From an uncultured Alphaproteobacteria bacterium (GTDB taxonomy: Bacteria > Pseudomonadota > Alphaproteobacteria > Rs-D84): a stretch of 64,000 bases of DNA. This document shows positions 1 to 8,548 of this stretch, piece by piece. The notes beneath the pieces were generated by a model. The model did not search any database. It was not told the DNA's origin and saw only the letters and a list, made by a program, of their open reading frames with translations. The stretch's first letter is position 1; every line of letters begins with the position of its first letter. Made by a program: the position numbers and the translations under genes. The stretch lies in contig CALXWX010000001.1 of the NCBI GenBank assembly GCA_944392565.1, forward strand, positions 189,444 through 253,443, given 5' to 3'.

Positions 1-209
1 GTTGAACGAATAATATCATCAATTGGTTTTTCTAAATCTATTTGCTGGCGAATTTGTTCAGACGCATCCGTTATTTTCCAAATCATTTTGCGAACAAATG
101 TTATCACGCGCGCCAAGAAACGCGCAACATCTGGCCACATACGCGCCGGTATCACAACAACAGCAACCAATAATATTACTAAAAATTCCGCCCAACTGAT
201 TCCAAACAT
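1..209 (-). CDS. tatB: Sec-independent translocase subunit TatB-like, 3' end beyond window
   Basis: This frame is open from the ATG at 209 to the left edge, so only about 69 N-terminal residues are visible. It begins MFGISWAEFLVILLVAVVVI, the usual TatA/TatB start: a short periplasmic tip, one hydrophobic helix, a hinge containing P, then a basic amphipathic helix (DVARFLARVITFVRK). The acidic Glu at residue 8 is characteristic of TatB, which with TatC recognises twin-arginine signal peptides at the inner membrane. The start lies 3 nt after the lolA stop, so it is probably the last visible gene of the ftsI-recJ-nrnA-lolA run. The separate TatA is at 8265-8531. TatA and TatB differ little over this stretch, so the B assignment rests on the Glu and on tatA being elsewhere; tatC may follow outside the window. 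Confidence 0.75.
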   Translation of the reverse strand, partial: MFGISWAEFLVILLVAVVVIPARMWPDVARFLARVITFVRKMIWKITDASEQIRQQIDLEKPIDDIIRS

Positions 210-211
210 TT

Positions 212-829
212 TTAATCATAAAACGAATCGCCACCACTGGTACTGATTGTTCTGTGGTGCTGAATCTGAAAGTAATCTGACCCAAAACTTGTTTTTGGTT
301 TTAAATCATAAAATGCAACATCCGTTTTTGCCCCTGTGGCATCAACAACAGTCCAAGAATTTAATTTCACCGGATTTTTATCAAAAACAACCGTCATATT
401 ACCAATGCCCTCTTGCCCACGCAGGTTCATCTTTAATGAAAAAGTATTATCTGTGGCATTCGTTTCCATAACATTAATATCTGCATTTTTTAAATCGATA
501 TTTTTACGAATCAAAATTCCTGCGGGTGTACTGGTTAATGGCACCGTGGTAATTTGATCCAACGACCTGTCAAAGAAGTATAAATCATTTCCATCAGAAA
601 TTAATTGAATTGGCATATCATCATAATCCAATCGAACACGCCCCGGACGCAGCATAGAAAAAGTCCCGCGTTCTTGTGCGCCATTTGCCGTCTGAACAAA
701 TGTCCCAGCCAGTCCCGTTATTGAATTCAAATATTTTTCAGCCGCATCAACATAATCTGAATTAACTGCCGCATATGCACCACCCGCTATTAATAATCCG
801 CAAAGTGTGACAAATAAACTTTTTATCAT
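212..829 (-). CDS. lolA: Outer-membrane lipoprotein carrier LolA
   Basis: A 205-residue protein with an N-terminal signal peptide (MIKSLFVTLCGLLIAGGAYA, cleavage probably after AYA). The mature part matches LolA: an early YL..I..L.GTFVQ segment, then RGTFSMLRPGRVRLDY and a DGNDLYFFD strand, typical of the half-barrel that shields lipoprotein acyl chains. LolA ferries lipoproteins across the periplasm from LolCDE to the outer membrane; the lipoprotein maturation enzyme Lnt is also in the window as a fusion. Its ATG overlaps the nrnA stop by 4 nt, so it is translationally coupled to the upstream repair genes. Length is normal for the family. Confidence 0.88.
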   Translation of the reverse strand: MIKSLFVTLCGLLIAGGAYAAVNSDYVDAAEKYLNSITGLAGTFVQTANGAQERGTFSMLRPGRVRLDYDDMPIQLISDGNDLYFFDRSLDQITTVPLTSTPAGILIRKNIDLKNADINVMETNATDNTFSLKMNLRGQEGIGNMTVVFDKNPVKLNSWTVVDATGAKTDVAFYDLKPKTSFGSDYFQIQHHRTISTSGGDSFYD

Positions 830-1782
830 TTTATTTCCCCCCTGAACAGTTCCAAAACACGCGCACGAACATTTTCCAATGTATCACGAACAACCGCCCC
901 CGCGGCATACATATGCCCACCGCCCCCCAGCATTGTTGCAATTCCATCCACAGGATTTGCCCGACTGCGCAACGACACACTGATTTGCGTATCTTTTTGC
1001 TGCTTTAACATAATAATATATTCCACGCCGCGTATATGCCCCAACAGGTTTAATATCATATCACTGCGCCCATCCAGCTTTTTATAATCACTCTTTTCAA
1101 CCGTTGCCAATGCCACACGACCATGAAAAAAGAATTCTGCCCGCGATGCAACCGCCGCTTCTGTCAATACGGCTTTTCTTGGCTTATTATTTAACAAATT
1201 TGACAATTGTTCTATATTTACGCCATCATCAACCAATTGTGCCATTATACAAAGCGGCACACCACGACGCGCATATTTAAAGAACCCCGTATCCGTCAAA
1301 ATTGATAACGCAATTAAATCATTAATAATCGAATCGCACACCCATTTTAAATCATGCGCAATTTTAAATATAATTTCCCCTGTTGCCGCCGCAACAGTAT
1401 CGTTTAAGCATAAATCAGATACAGGCTCTTCATTTTTATGGTGATCAATTTCAACAACATATTCCGCGGAATTAATCATCGACATAACACCACCGATATT
1501 TACCACTGTTCCATAATCAACCAATATCGCCAAATCAAAATGCCCGACATTTTTAACATTACCAAAATAATGCATCGCGCCACGATTTGGTACATTATCC
1601 AGCATATCTGGGAAATTTCCATCATATACGCATAATGGTTTAACACCAAAATTTAATTCTATTAATCGCGCCAACGCCAATGCAGAACAAACCGAATCGC
1701 CATCTGGATTTTTATGCCCAGCAATAACAATGGATTTTGCACTTTTTATTTTTTCAACAAATATCTCTATATTTTTTTTCAT
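826..1782 (-). CDS. nrnA: DHH-family phosphoesterase, NrnA-like
   Basis: A 318-residue DHH/DHHA1 protein. The N-terminal DHH domain carries GHKNPDGDS near residue 22, LVDYG near 88 and EIDHHKNE near 112; these His and Asp residues bind the two metal ions. The C-terminal DHHA1 domain ends with the glycine-rich GGGGHMYAAGA near residue 287. The family (NrnA, oligoribonuclease/pAp phosphatase) degrades nanoRNAs and 3'-phosphoadenosine 5'-phosphate in the cytoplasm. The gene overlaps recJ upstream and lolA downstream by 4 nt each, so it sits in a tightly coupled operon. NrnA is more usual in Firmicutes and in lineages lacking Orn; which of the two activities dominates cannot be read from the sequence. 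Confidence 0.8.
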   Translation of the reverse strand: MKKNIEIFVEKIKSAKSIVIAGHKNPDGDSVCSALALARLIELNFGVKPLCVYDGNFPDMLDNVPNRGAMHYFGNVKNVGHFDLAILVDYGTVVNIGGVMSMINSAEYVVEIDHHKNEEPVSDLCLNDTVAAATGEIIFKIAHDLKWVCDSIINDLIALSILTDTGFFKYARRGVPLCIMAQLVDDGVNIEQLSNLLNNKPRKAVLTEAAVASRAEFFFHGRVALATVEKSDYKKLDGRSDMILNLLGHIRGVEYIIMLKQQKDTQISVSLRSRANPVDGIATMLGGGGHMYAAGAVVRDTLENVRARVLELFRGEIK

Positions 1783-3542
1783 AACGCTATATCTTCCACA
1801 AAGAATTGCGCACTGACACGACCGTTATAATCATTTTCTTTCAGTCTGCCCAACAGTTTTATTTTAGTGTTTACATTCGCATCGTCCAGTAAAAAATCGC
1901 CAACTGGTGTCCCCGCCAAATTAAATCCAACAAACGCCAATTGATTACCACTGCTGGTTGCGACCGCCCCACGCAAATGCGCACCGCCCCCCATTGTCGT
2001 TGCATATCGTAATGCGGCACCATTTAAAATCAATGTTGGTTCTGGATTTCCCTGACCGAATGGTGCCAGCGCACTTAACTTGTTCACTAATTTTAAAGTT
2101 GCCCCACCTGCATCAATTTCCGCATCGGCAAGAATCTCATTACTAACTGTTGTTCCATCTAACTGATTACGAACCGCACTTTCCAAAAAATCACAAAATG
2201 CACATTCATTTTGTACCGGCAATGAAAATCCGGCTGCTGCGGCATGCCCGCCACCTTCGGATATAATACCCGCTGCCAGCGCATCATGTATTATTTTTCC
2301 CAAATCAATCCCCGGTATTGAACGCCCAGAACCATTTATAACCCCATCACAACGCGTTGCAACACATGATGGCAAATTATATTTATCCTTTAATCGCCCG
2401 GCAATAATCCCCATAACCCCACCATGCCAATTATCGCCACAAACGAACAAACTGCAACGACCATCTTGGCATGATTTCTGTGCCATTTCATTTGCACGCA
2501 TCATTATTGCATTTTGAATATCTATTCGTTCTTGATTCATCTGGTGCAGTTTTTGTGCCAAATCATTCGCAATCAATGGATTATCCGTCAACAACAATTC
2601 CAACGCCGGCGATGCAGAATCCAGCCGCCCTGCGGCGTTTAATCGCGGTCCCAACGCAAAACCTGCTGCATATACAGACGGCTTTTTAATTCCTGCAACA
2701 TCCATTAATGTACGCAACCCCAGATTATTACGCAACCCCATGACTTTCAATCCGGTCGCAACAAACGCACGATTTAATTCGATCAATGGCATAGTGTCGC
2801 AAATTGTCCCCAACGCGACAAAATCCATATAATTCATCAAATCATTATTTCGCACTGCCGCTGCCATATCTGGGGATAAATTACGTGATTTTAGTTCCCG
2901 CCGCAATGCGACCAAAACCAAAAAAGCAACCCCAACACCCGCCAAGTATGTCAGCCCAGATGTATCATCTGACCGTTTTGGGTTAACAACCGCATCTGCG
3001 TTTGGCAATTCAGTATCTGGCGAATGATGATCTGTTACAACGACGCGCAATCCGCGGGATTTTGCATGTGCAACCTCTGCCACGCCACTGATTCCACAAT
3101 CAACAGTTATTATTAATTTAGCACCGGAATCTGCGATTTCATCAATGGCATTAATATTTAATCCATATCCTTCGCCTTCGCGCGTTGGCAAATGCCACAT
3201 AACATCTGCACCCAAAGATTGCAAATATTTAACAAATATCGCCGTTGATGTTATTCCATCAACATCATAATCACCATATATCGCGATTTTTTCGCCGTTT
3301 AAAATACTGTCCGCAATTATTTTTGCCGCCAAATCCATATCATGTAATACGGATGGATTTGGCATATATTCCTTGATACTGGGGTTCAAGAATTTTTCCA
3401 TGGCAGCCATATCACCAATACCGCGCGCCATTAAAATTGTTTGCAACAAGTTATCTGCCATCCCTGAACCAAAATCGGTCCCCGGATATTCTGCCACCGC
3501 CCATGTTCGCCCCAACATGGACTTTTCTACTACTGTTCTCAC
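1779..3542 (-). CDS. recJ: Single-stranded-DNA-specific 5'-3' exonuclease RecJ
   Basis: A 587-residue protein, close to the usual RecJ length. The DHH motifs are clear: YGDYDVDGITST near residue 88, ITVDCGISG near 145 and VVTDHHSPD near 170. The DHHA1 glycine-rich motif GGGHAAAAGFSL lies around residue 440, followed by an OB-like C-terminal domain. RecJ resects 5' ends of single strands in RecFOR-type recombination, mismatch repair and base-excision repair. Partners in this window include RecA, MutL and the RuvA/RuvC proteins. The gene follows ftsI after about 40 nt and overlaps nrnA downstream by 4 nt. Confidence 0.93.
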   Translation of the reverse strand: MRTVVEKSMLGRTWAVAEYPGTDFGSGMADNLLQTILMARGIGDMAAMEKFLNPSIKEYMPNPSVLHDMDLAAKIIADSILNGEKIAIYGDYDVDGITSTAIFVKYLQSLGADVMWHLPTREGEGYGLNINAIDEIADSGAKLIITVDCGISGVAEVAHAKSRGLRVVVTDHHSPDTELPNADAVVNPKRSDDTSGLTYLAGVGVAFLVLVALRRELKSRNLSPDMAAAVRNNDLMNYMDFVALGTICDTMPLIELNRAFVATGLKVMGLRNNLGLRTLMDVAGIKKPSVYAAGFALGPRLNAAGRLDSASPALELLLTDNPLIANDLAQKLHQMNQERIDIQNAIMMRANEMAQKSCQDGRCSLFVCGDNWHGGVMGIIAGRLKDKYNLPSCVATRCDGVINGSGRSIPGIDLGKIIHDALAAGIISEGGGHAAAAGFSLPVQNECAFCDFLESAVRNQLDGTTVSNEILADAEIDAGGATLKLVNKLSALAPFGQGNPEPTLILNGAALRYATTMGGGAHLRGAVATSSGNQLAFVGFNLAGTPVGDFLLDDANVNTKIKLLGRLKENDYNGRVSAQFFVEDIAL

Positions 3543-3583
3543 GCTATTCTCTTTTTTATTATCAAAATAATTATAATCAAAAA

Positions 3584-5197
3584 TTATTCAAATAGCAACG
3601 GCAGTATACTATCAAGAATTTTTCCCGTTGTTGGAACCGCATTCCATGCAGCTGTACGCCACCCAAATGTATCTTTTGTCCCATGCGGTTCATCCAAAAT
3701 CACCAAAATCGTATATTGTGGGGCGTTGACCGGGAAAATGCCAACAAAGGCAGTTAAATTTTTTCTGCTATCTGTATATTTAACTGCTGTTGCTGTTTTC
3801 CCACCGATTTGAATACCTGCGATTCGCGCTTGGCGTCCACTGGTTTCTTCGGCGACATGGAACATAATTTCCCGCAACCGCGCCGATATTTCATCAGACA
3901 ACACCCGTTCCCCTTGGACAACACCAACATCGCGTTTTAATAATGTTGGATAAATATAAATTCCACCATTTGTCATTGCATTTACCGCCAACAATAAATG
4001 CATTGGGGAAACTGCGATACCATGACCATACGCCATTGTTGCGCGTTCAACTGGTCCCCATTGCGACGGCAACAGCGGATGTTCTGTTTTTCCAAATTCT
4101 AAATCCAATGCGTTATCAAAATGCAATCGATTGAAAAATTCGCGTTGCGCGCCATCCGGCAAATCCAGCGCAATTTGCGCACTGCCCACATTACATGAAT
4201 ACAGCATAATTTCTTCAACTGTTAAATTCGGTCGCACTGGTTTAAAGCTGGCTAAATCGCGTATAGTTTCTGCCACACGCCCAAACTTATCGTAAACCTT
4301 GAATGGTTCCGCGACATAGTATTCTTTATTTATTCCATTTTCCATTGCCAATGCCGTATTAAATATTTTAAATATAGACCCCATTTCAAACACACCGCGC
4401 AATGGCATAAACATTCTATTTTTTGCCGGATCTATATTTAGATTTTCCGGATCAAAATCCGGCAAAGACACCATCGCAATCATTTCACCTGTACGCGAAT
4501 TCATCAACAACCCCATTGCTGCCTTGGCTTGATATTTTTGCATTGCCATGGACAATTGTTCATAAAACACCGACTGTATTCTGGAATCCAGTGATAAACG
4601 CAATGGATCTGTATTTTCCGATAAATAATCATCATATATTCGTTCCGCCCCCTCTAAACCATGCCCATCACTGCCAACGAAACCAACAACATGTGAAAAC
4701 AGTCTGCGCTTTGGATAGCGTCGCGTTTGTATTGATTCAATTTCCAAACCTTCTAATCTGGCTTGTTCAACAACCGCACGCGCAGCATCTGATGCATATT
4801 TTTTTACATATATAAATTTACGCCCAGAATTTACCAATCCCAATGCATCAGATAAACTATATTCATATGGCAATGCCTGATGTATTGCTGTGGCAACTGC
4901 ATCCCTATCCTTTACAACTGAATTTCGTAATATAATATGACCAGACATTATATTTTTCGCCAATATATCGCCATTTCTGTCAACTATATCAGCCCGTTGT
5001 ATAATCCATTTCCCATCAGCCCCTGAATTACGCGACCGATCTGTACCCTGAATTCCCAACAACAGCGTCCGCCCCACAAATATAACAAACACCACAACAA
5101 AGCATAAATAAATTATACGCAAACGCCGCCGCCCGATACGATCACCGAACGCACCGGCAAAACCATGCTTAAAAATATCTTTACCAACTTCGAACAT
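3584..5197 (-). CDS. ftsI: Division-specific peptidoglycan transpeptidase FtsI (PBP3-like)
   Basis: A 537-residue class B penicillin-binding protein: a basic cytoplasmic tail, one membrane helix at about residues 28-48 (IIYLCFVVVFVIFVG), a PBP dimerisation domain and a transpeptidase domain. The active-site SxxK is in FEMGSIFKIF and SxN is in YSCNVGSA. The third motif, normally KTGT, reads GGKTAT here, with Ala in place of Gly. FtsI cross-links septal peptidoglycan together with FtsW. A short FtsL-like gene ends immediately upstream (stop and start adjacent), the normal ftsL-ftsI order, but murE and the rest of the dcw cluster do not follow; recJ does. Assignment as FtsI rather than PBP2 rests on the FtsL-like neighbour and overall layout. 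Confidence 0.85.
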   Translation of the reverse strand: MFEVGKDIFKHGFAGAFGDRIGRRRLRIIYLCFVVVFVIFVGRTLLLGIQGTDRSRNSGADGKWIIQRADIVDRNGDILAKNIMSGHIILRNSVVKDRDAVATAIHQALPYEYSLSDALGLVNSGRKFIYVKKYASDAARAVVEQARLEGLEIESIQTRRYPKRRLFSHVVGFVGSDGHGLEGAERIYDDYLSENTDPLRLSLDSRIQSVFYEQLSMAMQKYQAKAAMGLLMNSRTGEMIAMVSLPDFDPENLNIDPAKNRMFMPLRGVFEMGSIFKIFNTALAMENGINKEYYVAEPFKVYDKFGRVAETIRDLASFKPVRPNLTVEEIMLYSCNVGSAQIALDLPDGAQREFFNRLHFDNALDLEFGKTEHPLLPSQWGPVERATMAYGHGIAVSPMHLLLAVNAMTNGGIYIYPTLLKRDVGVVQGERVLSDEISARLREIMFHVAEETSGRQARIAGIQIGGKTATAVKYTDSRKNLTAFVGIFPVNAPQYTILVILDEPHGTKDTFGWRTAAWNAVPTTGKILDSILPLLFE

Positions 5198-5509
5198 TTA
5201 TTGTTGTATGCCTTCACCTAATGTTTCACGGTTTGGCAAATCATTTATGTCTACTGATTTATGAAAACTGACCACTTCGGCATCTGGCGAAATACTGACC
5301 ACCAGATTGCGCAATATTTCTGGTCGAACATATGACGCAAAGTTTGCCTGGGCAACCGCGATTTCTTGCTGGGTATCAACAATTGCCGCACGCACGCGAT
5401 TTCGTTCATCATTTTGTGTGTCATAACACACCTGCAATGTCGACAACAGCATTGCGACAACTGCGATTGAAATCCAACCAACCCGAAACATTATTTCGCT
5501 TTCACGCAT
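5198..5509 (-). CDS. ftsL: FtsL-like bitopic division protein
   Basis: A 103-residue protein with a short N-terminus, one membrane helix (about residues 9-26, GWISIAVVAMLLSTLQV) and a periplasmic heptad-like stretch (NRVRAAIVDTQQEIAVAQANF) that could form a coiled coil. This size, topology and position directly ahead of ftsI match FtsL, which with FtsB and FtsQ controls septal synthesis. FtsL sequences diverge strongly, so identification is mainly by architecture and context. An alternative start at Met7 (position 5491) is possible; neither start has a clear ribosome-binding site. Confidence 0.65.
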   Translation of the reverse strand: MRESEIMFRVGWISIAVVAMLLSTLQVCYDTQNDERNRVRAAIVDTQQEIAVAQANFASYVRPEILRNLVVSISPDAEVVSFHKSVDINDLPNRETLGEGIQQ

Positions 5510-5553
5510 ATCTTTCCGCCAGATAAAATACCTAATATTTTATTTTAATATTA

Positions 5554-5922
5554 TCATAAATTTTGTAAAAAACGAATCATTGAATTAACCCCGCCCATGC
5601 GTCCCGTACCCAAATTCAGCCCCAGCGCAGAAAATTCGCCCCACAAGTCCATTTTTTTTATCTCGTCCGCACTTTTACCATCAACCATCGCGGTAATAAT
5701 TGCAACGATTCCGCGTACCAATGCCGAATCGGCGCGCCCATAAAATCGATTCCCATCACGGCAAATTTCCGCAAACGATGCACATCCAACAATTTCAGTA
5801 CATTGCGCAGATTCTGGCACATCTGGCATGTGCGCACCAAAATCCATAACCATATCCAATTTTTCAACCGGGTCAGATATCATTAACAAAATATTTTTCA
5901 TATCTGAATAATTCATATGCAT
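5554..5922 (-). CDS. sufE: Cysteine desulfuration protein SufE
   Basis: About 122 residues, SufE family. The acceptor cysteine lies in the conserved loop TEIVGCASFAEI, matching the GC.S motif where SufE takes persulfide sulfur from SufS. The C-terminal helices (LWGEFSALGLNLGTGRMGGVNSMI) also match. The start is placed at the ATG overlapping the sufT stop by one base (TAATG at 5922); Met3, six bases further in, is an alternative. SufE stimulates SufS and hands sulfur to the SufBCD scaffold. The order sufS-sufT-sufE is one operon; sufBCD is not in the window. Confidence 0.85.
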   Translation of the reverse strand: MHMNYSDMKNILLMISDPVEKLDMVMDFGAHMPDVPESAQCTEIVGCASFAEICRDGNRFYGRADSALVRGIVAIITAMVDGKSADEIKKMDLWGEFSALGLNLGTGRMGGVNSMIRFLQNL

Positions 5923-6236
5923 TACCATCCCTGCTCTGTTAAATCCAGTTCCAACCGCGCGGCATCCGACATACGCGATAAATCCCATGGTGGATCCCAG
6001 ACTAAATCAACATGAACATCACGCCCCCCAGATATCGCCATAACACTGTCATGAACCTGCTGTAATAATTCTTCCATCATGGGACATGTCGGACTGGTAA
6101 ATGTCATCTTTATATCAACGGCGTTATCCGATACAGATATATCATACACCAACCCCAAATCCCAAATATTAACCGGGATTTCCGGGTCATATACACTGCG
6201 TAAAGCATCTATAACATTTTCTTGCGTTAAATCCAT
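5922..6236 (-). CDS. sufT: SufT / MIP18-family (DUF59) iron-sulfur maturation factor
   Basis: A 104-residue DUF59 domain protein. It contains the family core SVYDPEIPVNIWDLGLVYDI and the cysteine segment MTFTSPTCPMMEEL, followed by VDLVWDPPWDLSRMSDAARLEL. SufT-type proteins help deliver Fe-S clusters to client proteins. The ATG at 6236 starts one base after the sufS stop, and its own stop overlaps the sufE start, so the three genes are coupled. An upstream in-frame Met would run into sufS and is less likely. Confidence 0.86.
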   Translation of the reverse strand: MDLTQENVIDALRSVYDPEIPVNIWDLGLVYDISVSDNAVDIKMTFTSPTCPMMEELLQQVHDSVMAISGGRDVHVDLVWDPPWDLSRMSDAARLELDLTEQGW

Positions 6237-6237
6237 T

Positions 6238-7347
6238 TTACTTAACCACACTATTTATTATATCCACCGCCGCTTTGGCATCATCCATCGTATTCCATGC
6301 ACCAACAGATATCCGCGCTGTACCGGTTAAATTCATTAATTTATGCAGCCAACCTGCGCACATATTCCCAACACGCAAACACAGCCCCCGCGCACCAACA
6401 GACGCACCAAAATCTAACGCATGCATTCCATCAATATAAAATGTCAGCAATGTTGAATCGCGCGGTGTTATTATTTTTATACGCGGATTTTCAGACAATT
6501 TATCATACATATACTTTATTAAATTTAAATCTGGACGATATCGCACCAATTCATCAATCGCCACCGGGAATCCAATAATTTGGGTTAATGGCAATGTACC
6601 TGCTTCAAATTTTTCCGGCGCATCATTTAACACCCATGTATCTGCACCTGTGATTTTGTTCACCATTCCGCCCCCAAATTTATCAGGATAAAATAAATCT
6701 GGATTTTTTATATACATAACCCCCACGCCAGTATCCGCACCAATCTTATGCCCAGAAAAACATATAAAGTCCGCCCCCCACGCACCTGCATCAATTGGCA
6801 TATGAACAACATACTGCGCCACATCAACAACCGTTATTACATTCGGATTTTTTTTGCGCGCCGCCGCAATTAAATCTGCGACCAGCACTGGCATGCCAAT
6901 AACATTTGACATGGCGGTTATAACAAAAACATCTGCATATGGAATATTATCCATATCATAATTAAATCCAGAATCCAATGGGCATACCGCAATTTCTGCA
7001 CCACCGGCAATCCATGGCATACGGGCGCTGTGATGGTCCAAATCAGACACTGCAACAACTGGTTTGCACGCCGTAAATTCCGGCATTGAATAAATCATAC
7101 GCATTGCACGGTTTAATCCATCTGTTGCACCCGATGTAAAAATAATATTATCTGATGCCCGTGCATTTATAAAACGCGCCACCTGACGCCGCGCATCCAT
7201 AATTTTTTCATCAACCGCGGCGGCGCGCGCACAAATTCCCCGTCCTGCATTTGCATAGTCATTCTGCAAAAAATCCATTTCTGCCCGAATAACAGATTCG
7301 GGTTTCAACGCACTGGCGGCAGCATCTAAGTATATGATTTTATTCAT
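6238..7347 (-). CDS. sufS: Cysteine desulfurase SufS (class V aminotransferase)
   Basis: A 369-residue PLP enzyme starting at the ATG at 7347 (MNKIIYLDAAASALKPESV, the usual SufS/NifS opening). The PLP-binding lysine is in the motif CFSGHKIGADTGVGVMY, and an HH pair that positions the cofactor is in SDLDHHSARMPW. The C-terminal loop carrying the persulfide cysteine appears as CLRVGNMCAGW. SufS removes sulfur from cysteine as a persulfide for Fe-S cluster assembly, with SufE as partner. A much longer open frame extends upstream of 7347 but runs antisense through the thioredoxin gene and carries no family sequence, so I reject it. The promoter region is shared with the divergent thioredoxin gene. 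Confidence 0.9.
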   Translation of the reverse strand: MNKIIYLDAAASALKPESVIRAEMDFLQNDYANAGRGICARAAAVDEKIMDARRQVARFINARASDNIIFTSGATDGLNRAMRMIYSMPEFTACKPVVAVSDLDHHSARMPWIAGGAEIAVCPLDSGFNYDMDNIPYADVFVITAMSNVIGMPVLVADLIAAARKKNPNVITVVDVAQYVVHMPIDAGAWGADFICFSGHKIGADTGVGVMYIKNPDLFYPDKFGGGMVNKITGADTWVLNDAPEKFEAGTLPLTQIIGFPVAIDELVRYRPDLNLIKYMYDKLSENPRIKIITPRDSTLLTFYIDGMHALDFGASVGARGLCLRVGNMCAGWLHKLMNLTGTARISVGAWNTMDDAKAAVDIINSVVK

Positions 7348-7423
7348 TTTATGTTTTCTCTTGCATTTTGTGGCGATTATAATACACTCTGGGCAAATAT
7401 CAACCAAGGAAGGAGAAAAAAAG

Positions 7424-7744
7424 ATGGCACTGGAACATGCAAATGACGCAACATTTGAATCGCTGTTGGGTTCAGGTATTGCATTGGTCGACTTCTGGGC
7501 GCCTTGGTGCGGTCCATGTCGTATGTTTGGTCCAATATTTGAATCTGCATCTGAACATGCCCCCGATGTAAAATTCATCAAATTTGAAATTGATGAATCC
7601 AACCGACGCACACCGGCAAAATTCGGCATACGCAGTATTCCATCTGTTTTGGCATTTCGCAATGGCGAATTGATAGAGGTACGAACCGGACTGATGGACG
7701 AAGAAACATTAATGAATTGGATAGGTGAACTAAAAGGATCCTGA
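7424..7744 (+). CDS. trxA: Thioredoxin
   Basis: A 106-residue thioredoxin with the active site in LVDFWAPWCGPCRMFGPIFE, the cis-Pro segment IRSIPSVLAFRNGE and a normal C-terminal helix. It reduces protein disulfides in the cytoplasm; thioredoxin reductase is at 39308-40213. The start at 7424 is set by a strong ribosome-binding site (AAGGAAGGAG) and by family length; the frame is open further upstream but that part overlaps sufS. A TATAAT hexamer at about 7379 may be the -10 element. It forms a two-gene operon with the DksA-like gene, whose ATG lies 1 nt after this stop. Confidence 0.93.
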   Translation: MALEHANDATFESLLGSGIALVDFWAPWCGPCRMFGPIFESASEHAPDVKFIKFEIDESNRRTPAKFGIRSIPSVLAFRNGELIEVRTGLMDEETLMNWIGELKGS

Positions 7745-7745
7745 T

Positions 7746-8174
7746 ATGGCAACAGAAAACTATAAAACAATTGAATTACCACCAAAATATGTGCCAAAAA
7801 AATCTGAACCATACATGTGTCCACAACATTTGGCATATTTTTATCATTTATTGACAGCACAAAAAGAAGAATTATTGCAAGATTCTGATTCCGTATTAAA
7901 CGCGGTTCGTCTGGCGGATAAAACAGAAAGCGCGGGCGTTGGTGACGAATCAGATAACGCAACATTTGAACAAGAAATCACAATGAATTTGCGCATGTCT
8001 GAACGCGATAATAACCTGCTGAAAAAAATAAATGCGGCGCTGGAACGCATTGAAAACGGCACATATGGATACAGTGTTGTTTCTGGGGACGAAATTGGTC
8101 TGTCGCGCATGCTGGCGCGTCCACTGGCAACCATGACCGTCGAAGAACAAGAAGAATACGAAAAACGGAAATAA
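7746..8174 (+). CDS. DksA/TraR-family protein lacking the zinc-finger cysteines
   Basis: A 142-residue protein. The coiled-coil region (about 30-105) and the segment NGTYGYSVVSGDEIGLSRMLARPLATM match the DksA zinc-finger region, followed by a helix (VEEQEEYEKRK). DksA binds RNA polymerase through the secondary channel and works with ppGpp. All four zinc-binding positions are non-cysteine here; the usual GYC is GYS. The only Cys is near residue 25 (YMCPQHL). Alphaproteobacterial DksA proteins with reduced cysteines are known, so this may be the functional DksA of the organism. It is co-transcribed with trxA and followed by two hairpins. Confidence 0.82.
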   Translation: MATENYKTIELPPKYVPKKSEPYMCPQHLAYFYHLLTAQKEELLQDSDSVLNAVRLADKTESAGVGDESDNATFEQEITMNLRMSERDNNLLKKINAALERIENGTYGYSVVSGDEIGLSRMLARPLATMTVEEQEEYEKRK

Positions 8175-8184
8175 AACAAAAATC

Positions 8185-8245
8185 AATACCCCGGAAAATC
8201 CGGGGTATTAAATTTCAAAATAAAAATGCTGATTTTTAATCAGCA
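8185..8245. terminator. Two hairpins between converging dksA-like and tatA genes
   Basis: First hairpin: an 11-bp perfect stem, AATACCCCGGA (8185-8195) with TCCGGGGTATT (8199-8209). Second hairpin: TGCTGATT (8227-8234) with AATCAGCA (8238-8245), followed on the plus strand by a T-rich run (CTTTTATTTTTTT). The second is a standard plus-strand intrinsic terminator for the trxA-dksA-like operon; the first could act in either direction. Confidence 0.8.
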
Positions 8246-8264
8246 CTTTTATTTTTTTACTGTC

Positions 8265-8531
8265 TTATTTACTTTTTTTTGCCGATGTTTTTTTAATTGG
8301 CGCATTTTTGATTTTTGCCGCCCCGACTTTTTTTACATCGCCATTTTCTTTTTTATTTAAACTTTTACCTGCATCATCTTTTTTTATCTGCTTGTTCTTT
8401 AATTCTTTTTTAAAAACATTTATTCCATCTGCCAGGTTTTTCATCATTCCCGGGATTTTATTATGCCCGAACAAAATCAAAACCAAAACAACAATTACCA
8501 GAATTTCTGCCCAACCAAAGCGTCCAAACAT
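8265..8531 (-). CDS. tatA: Sec-independent translocase subunit TatA
   Basis: An 88-residue protein beginning MFGRFGWAEILVIVVLVLIL, followed by the FG hinge (LFGHNKIPGMMKNLADGI) and an amphipathic helix. The FG dipeptide after the membrane helix is the TatA hallmark. The C-terminal tail is very Lys-rich. TatA oligomerises to form the Tat pore when TatBC binds a folded substrate. It is preceded closely by the SPOR-domain gene and is unlinked from tatB (1-209), unlike the common tatABC operon. Ribosome-binding site GAGGA is 7 nt before the ATG. Confidence 0.92.
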   Translation of the reverse strand: MFGRFGWAEILVIVVLVLILFGHNKIPGMMKNLADGINVFKKELKNKQIKKDDAGKSLNKKENGDVKKVGAAKIKNAPIKKTSAKKSK

Positions 8532-8548
8532 AATAAATCCTCGTTTTA

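Noticed and set aside
7348-7965. Upstream extension of the sufS frame to 575 codons
   Set aside because: It is antisense to the thioredoxin gene, has no family similarity, and the SufS family start MNKIIYLDAAA is at 7347.
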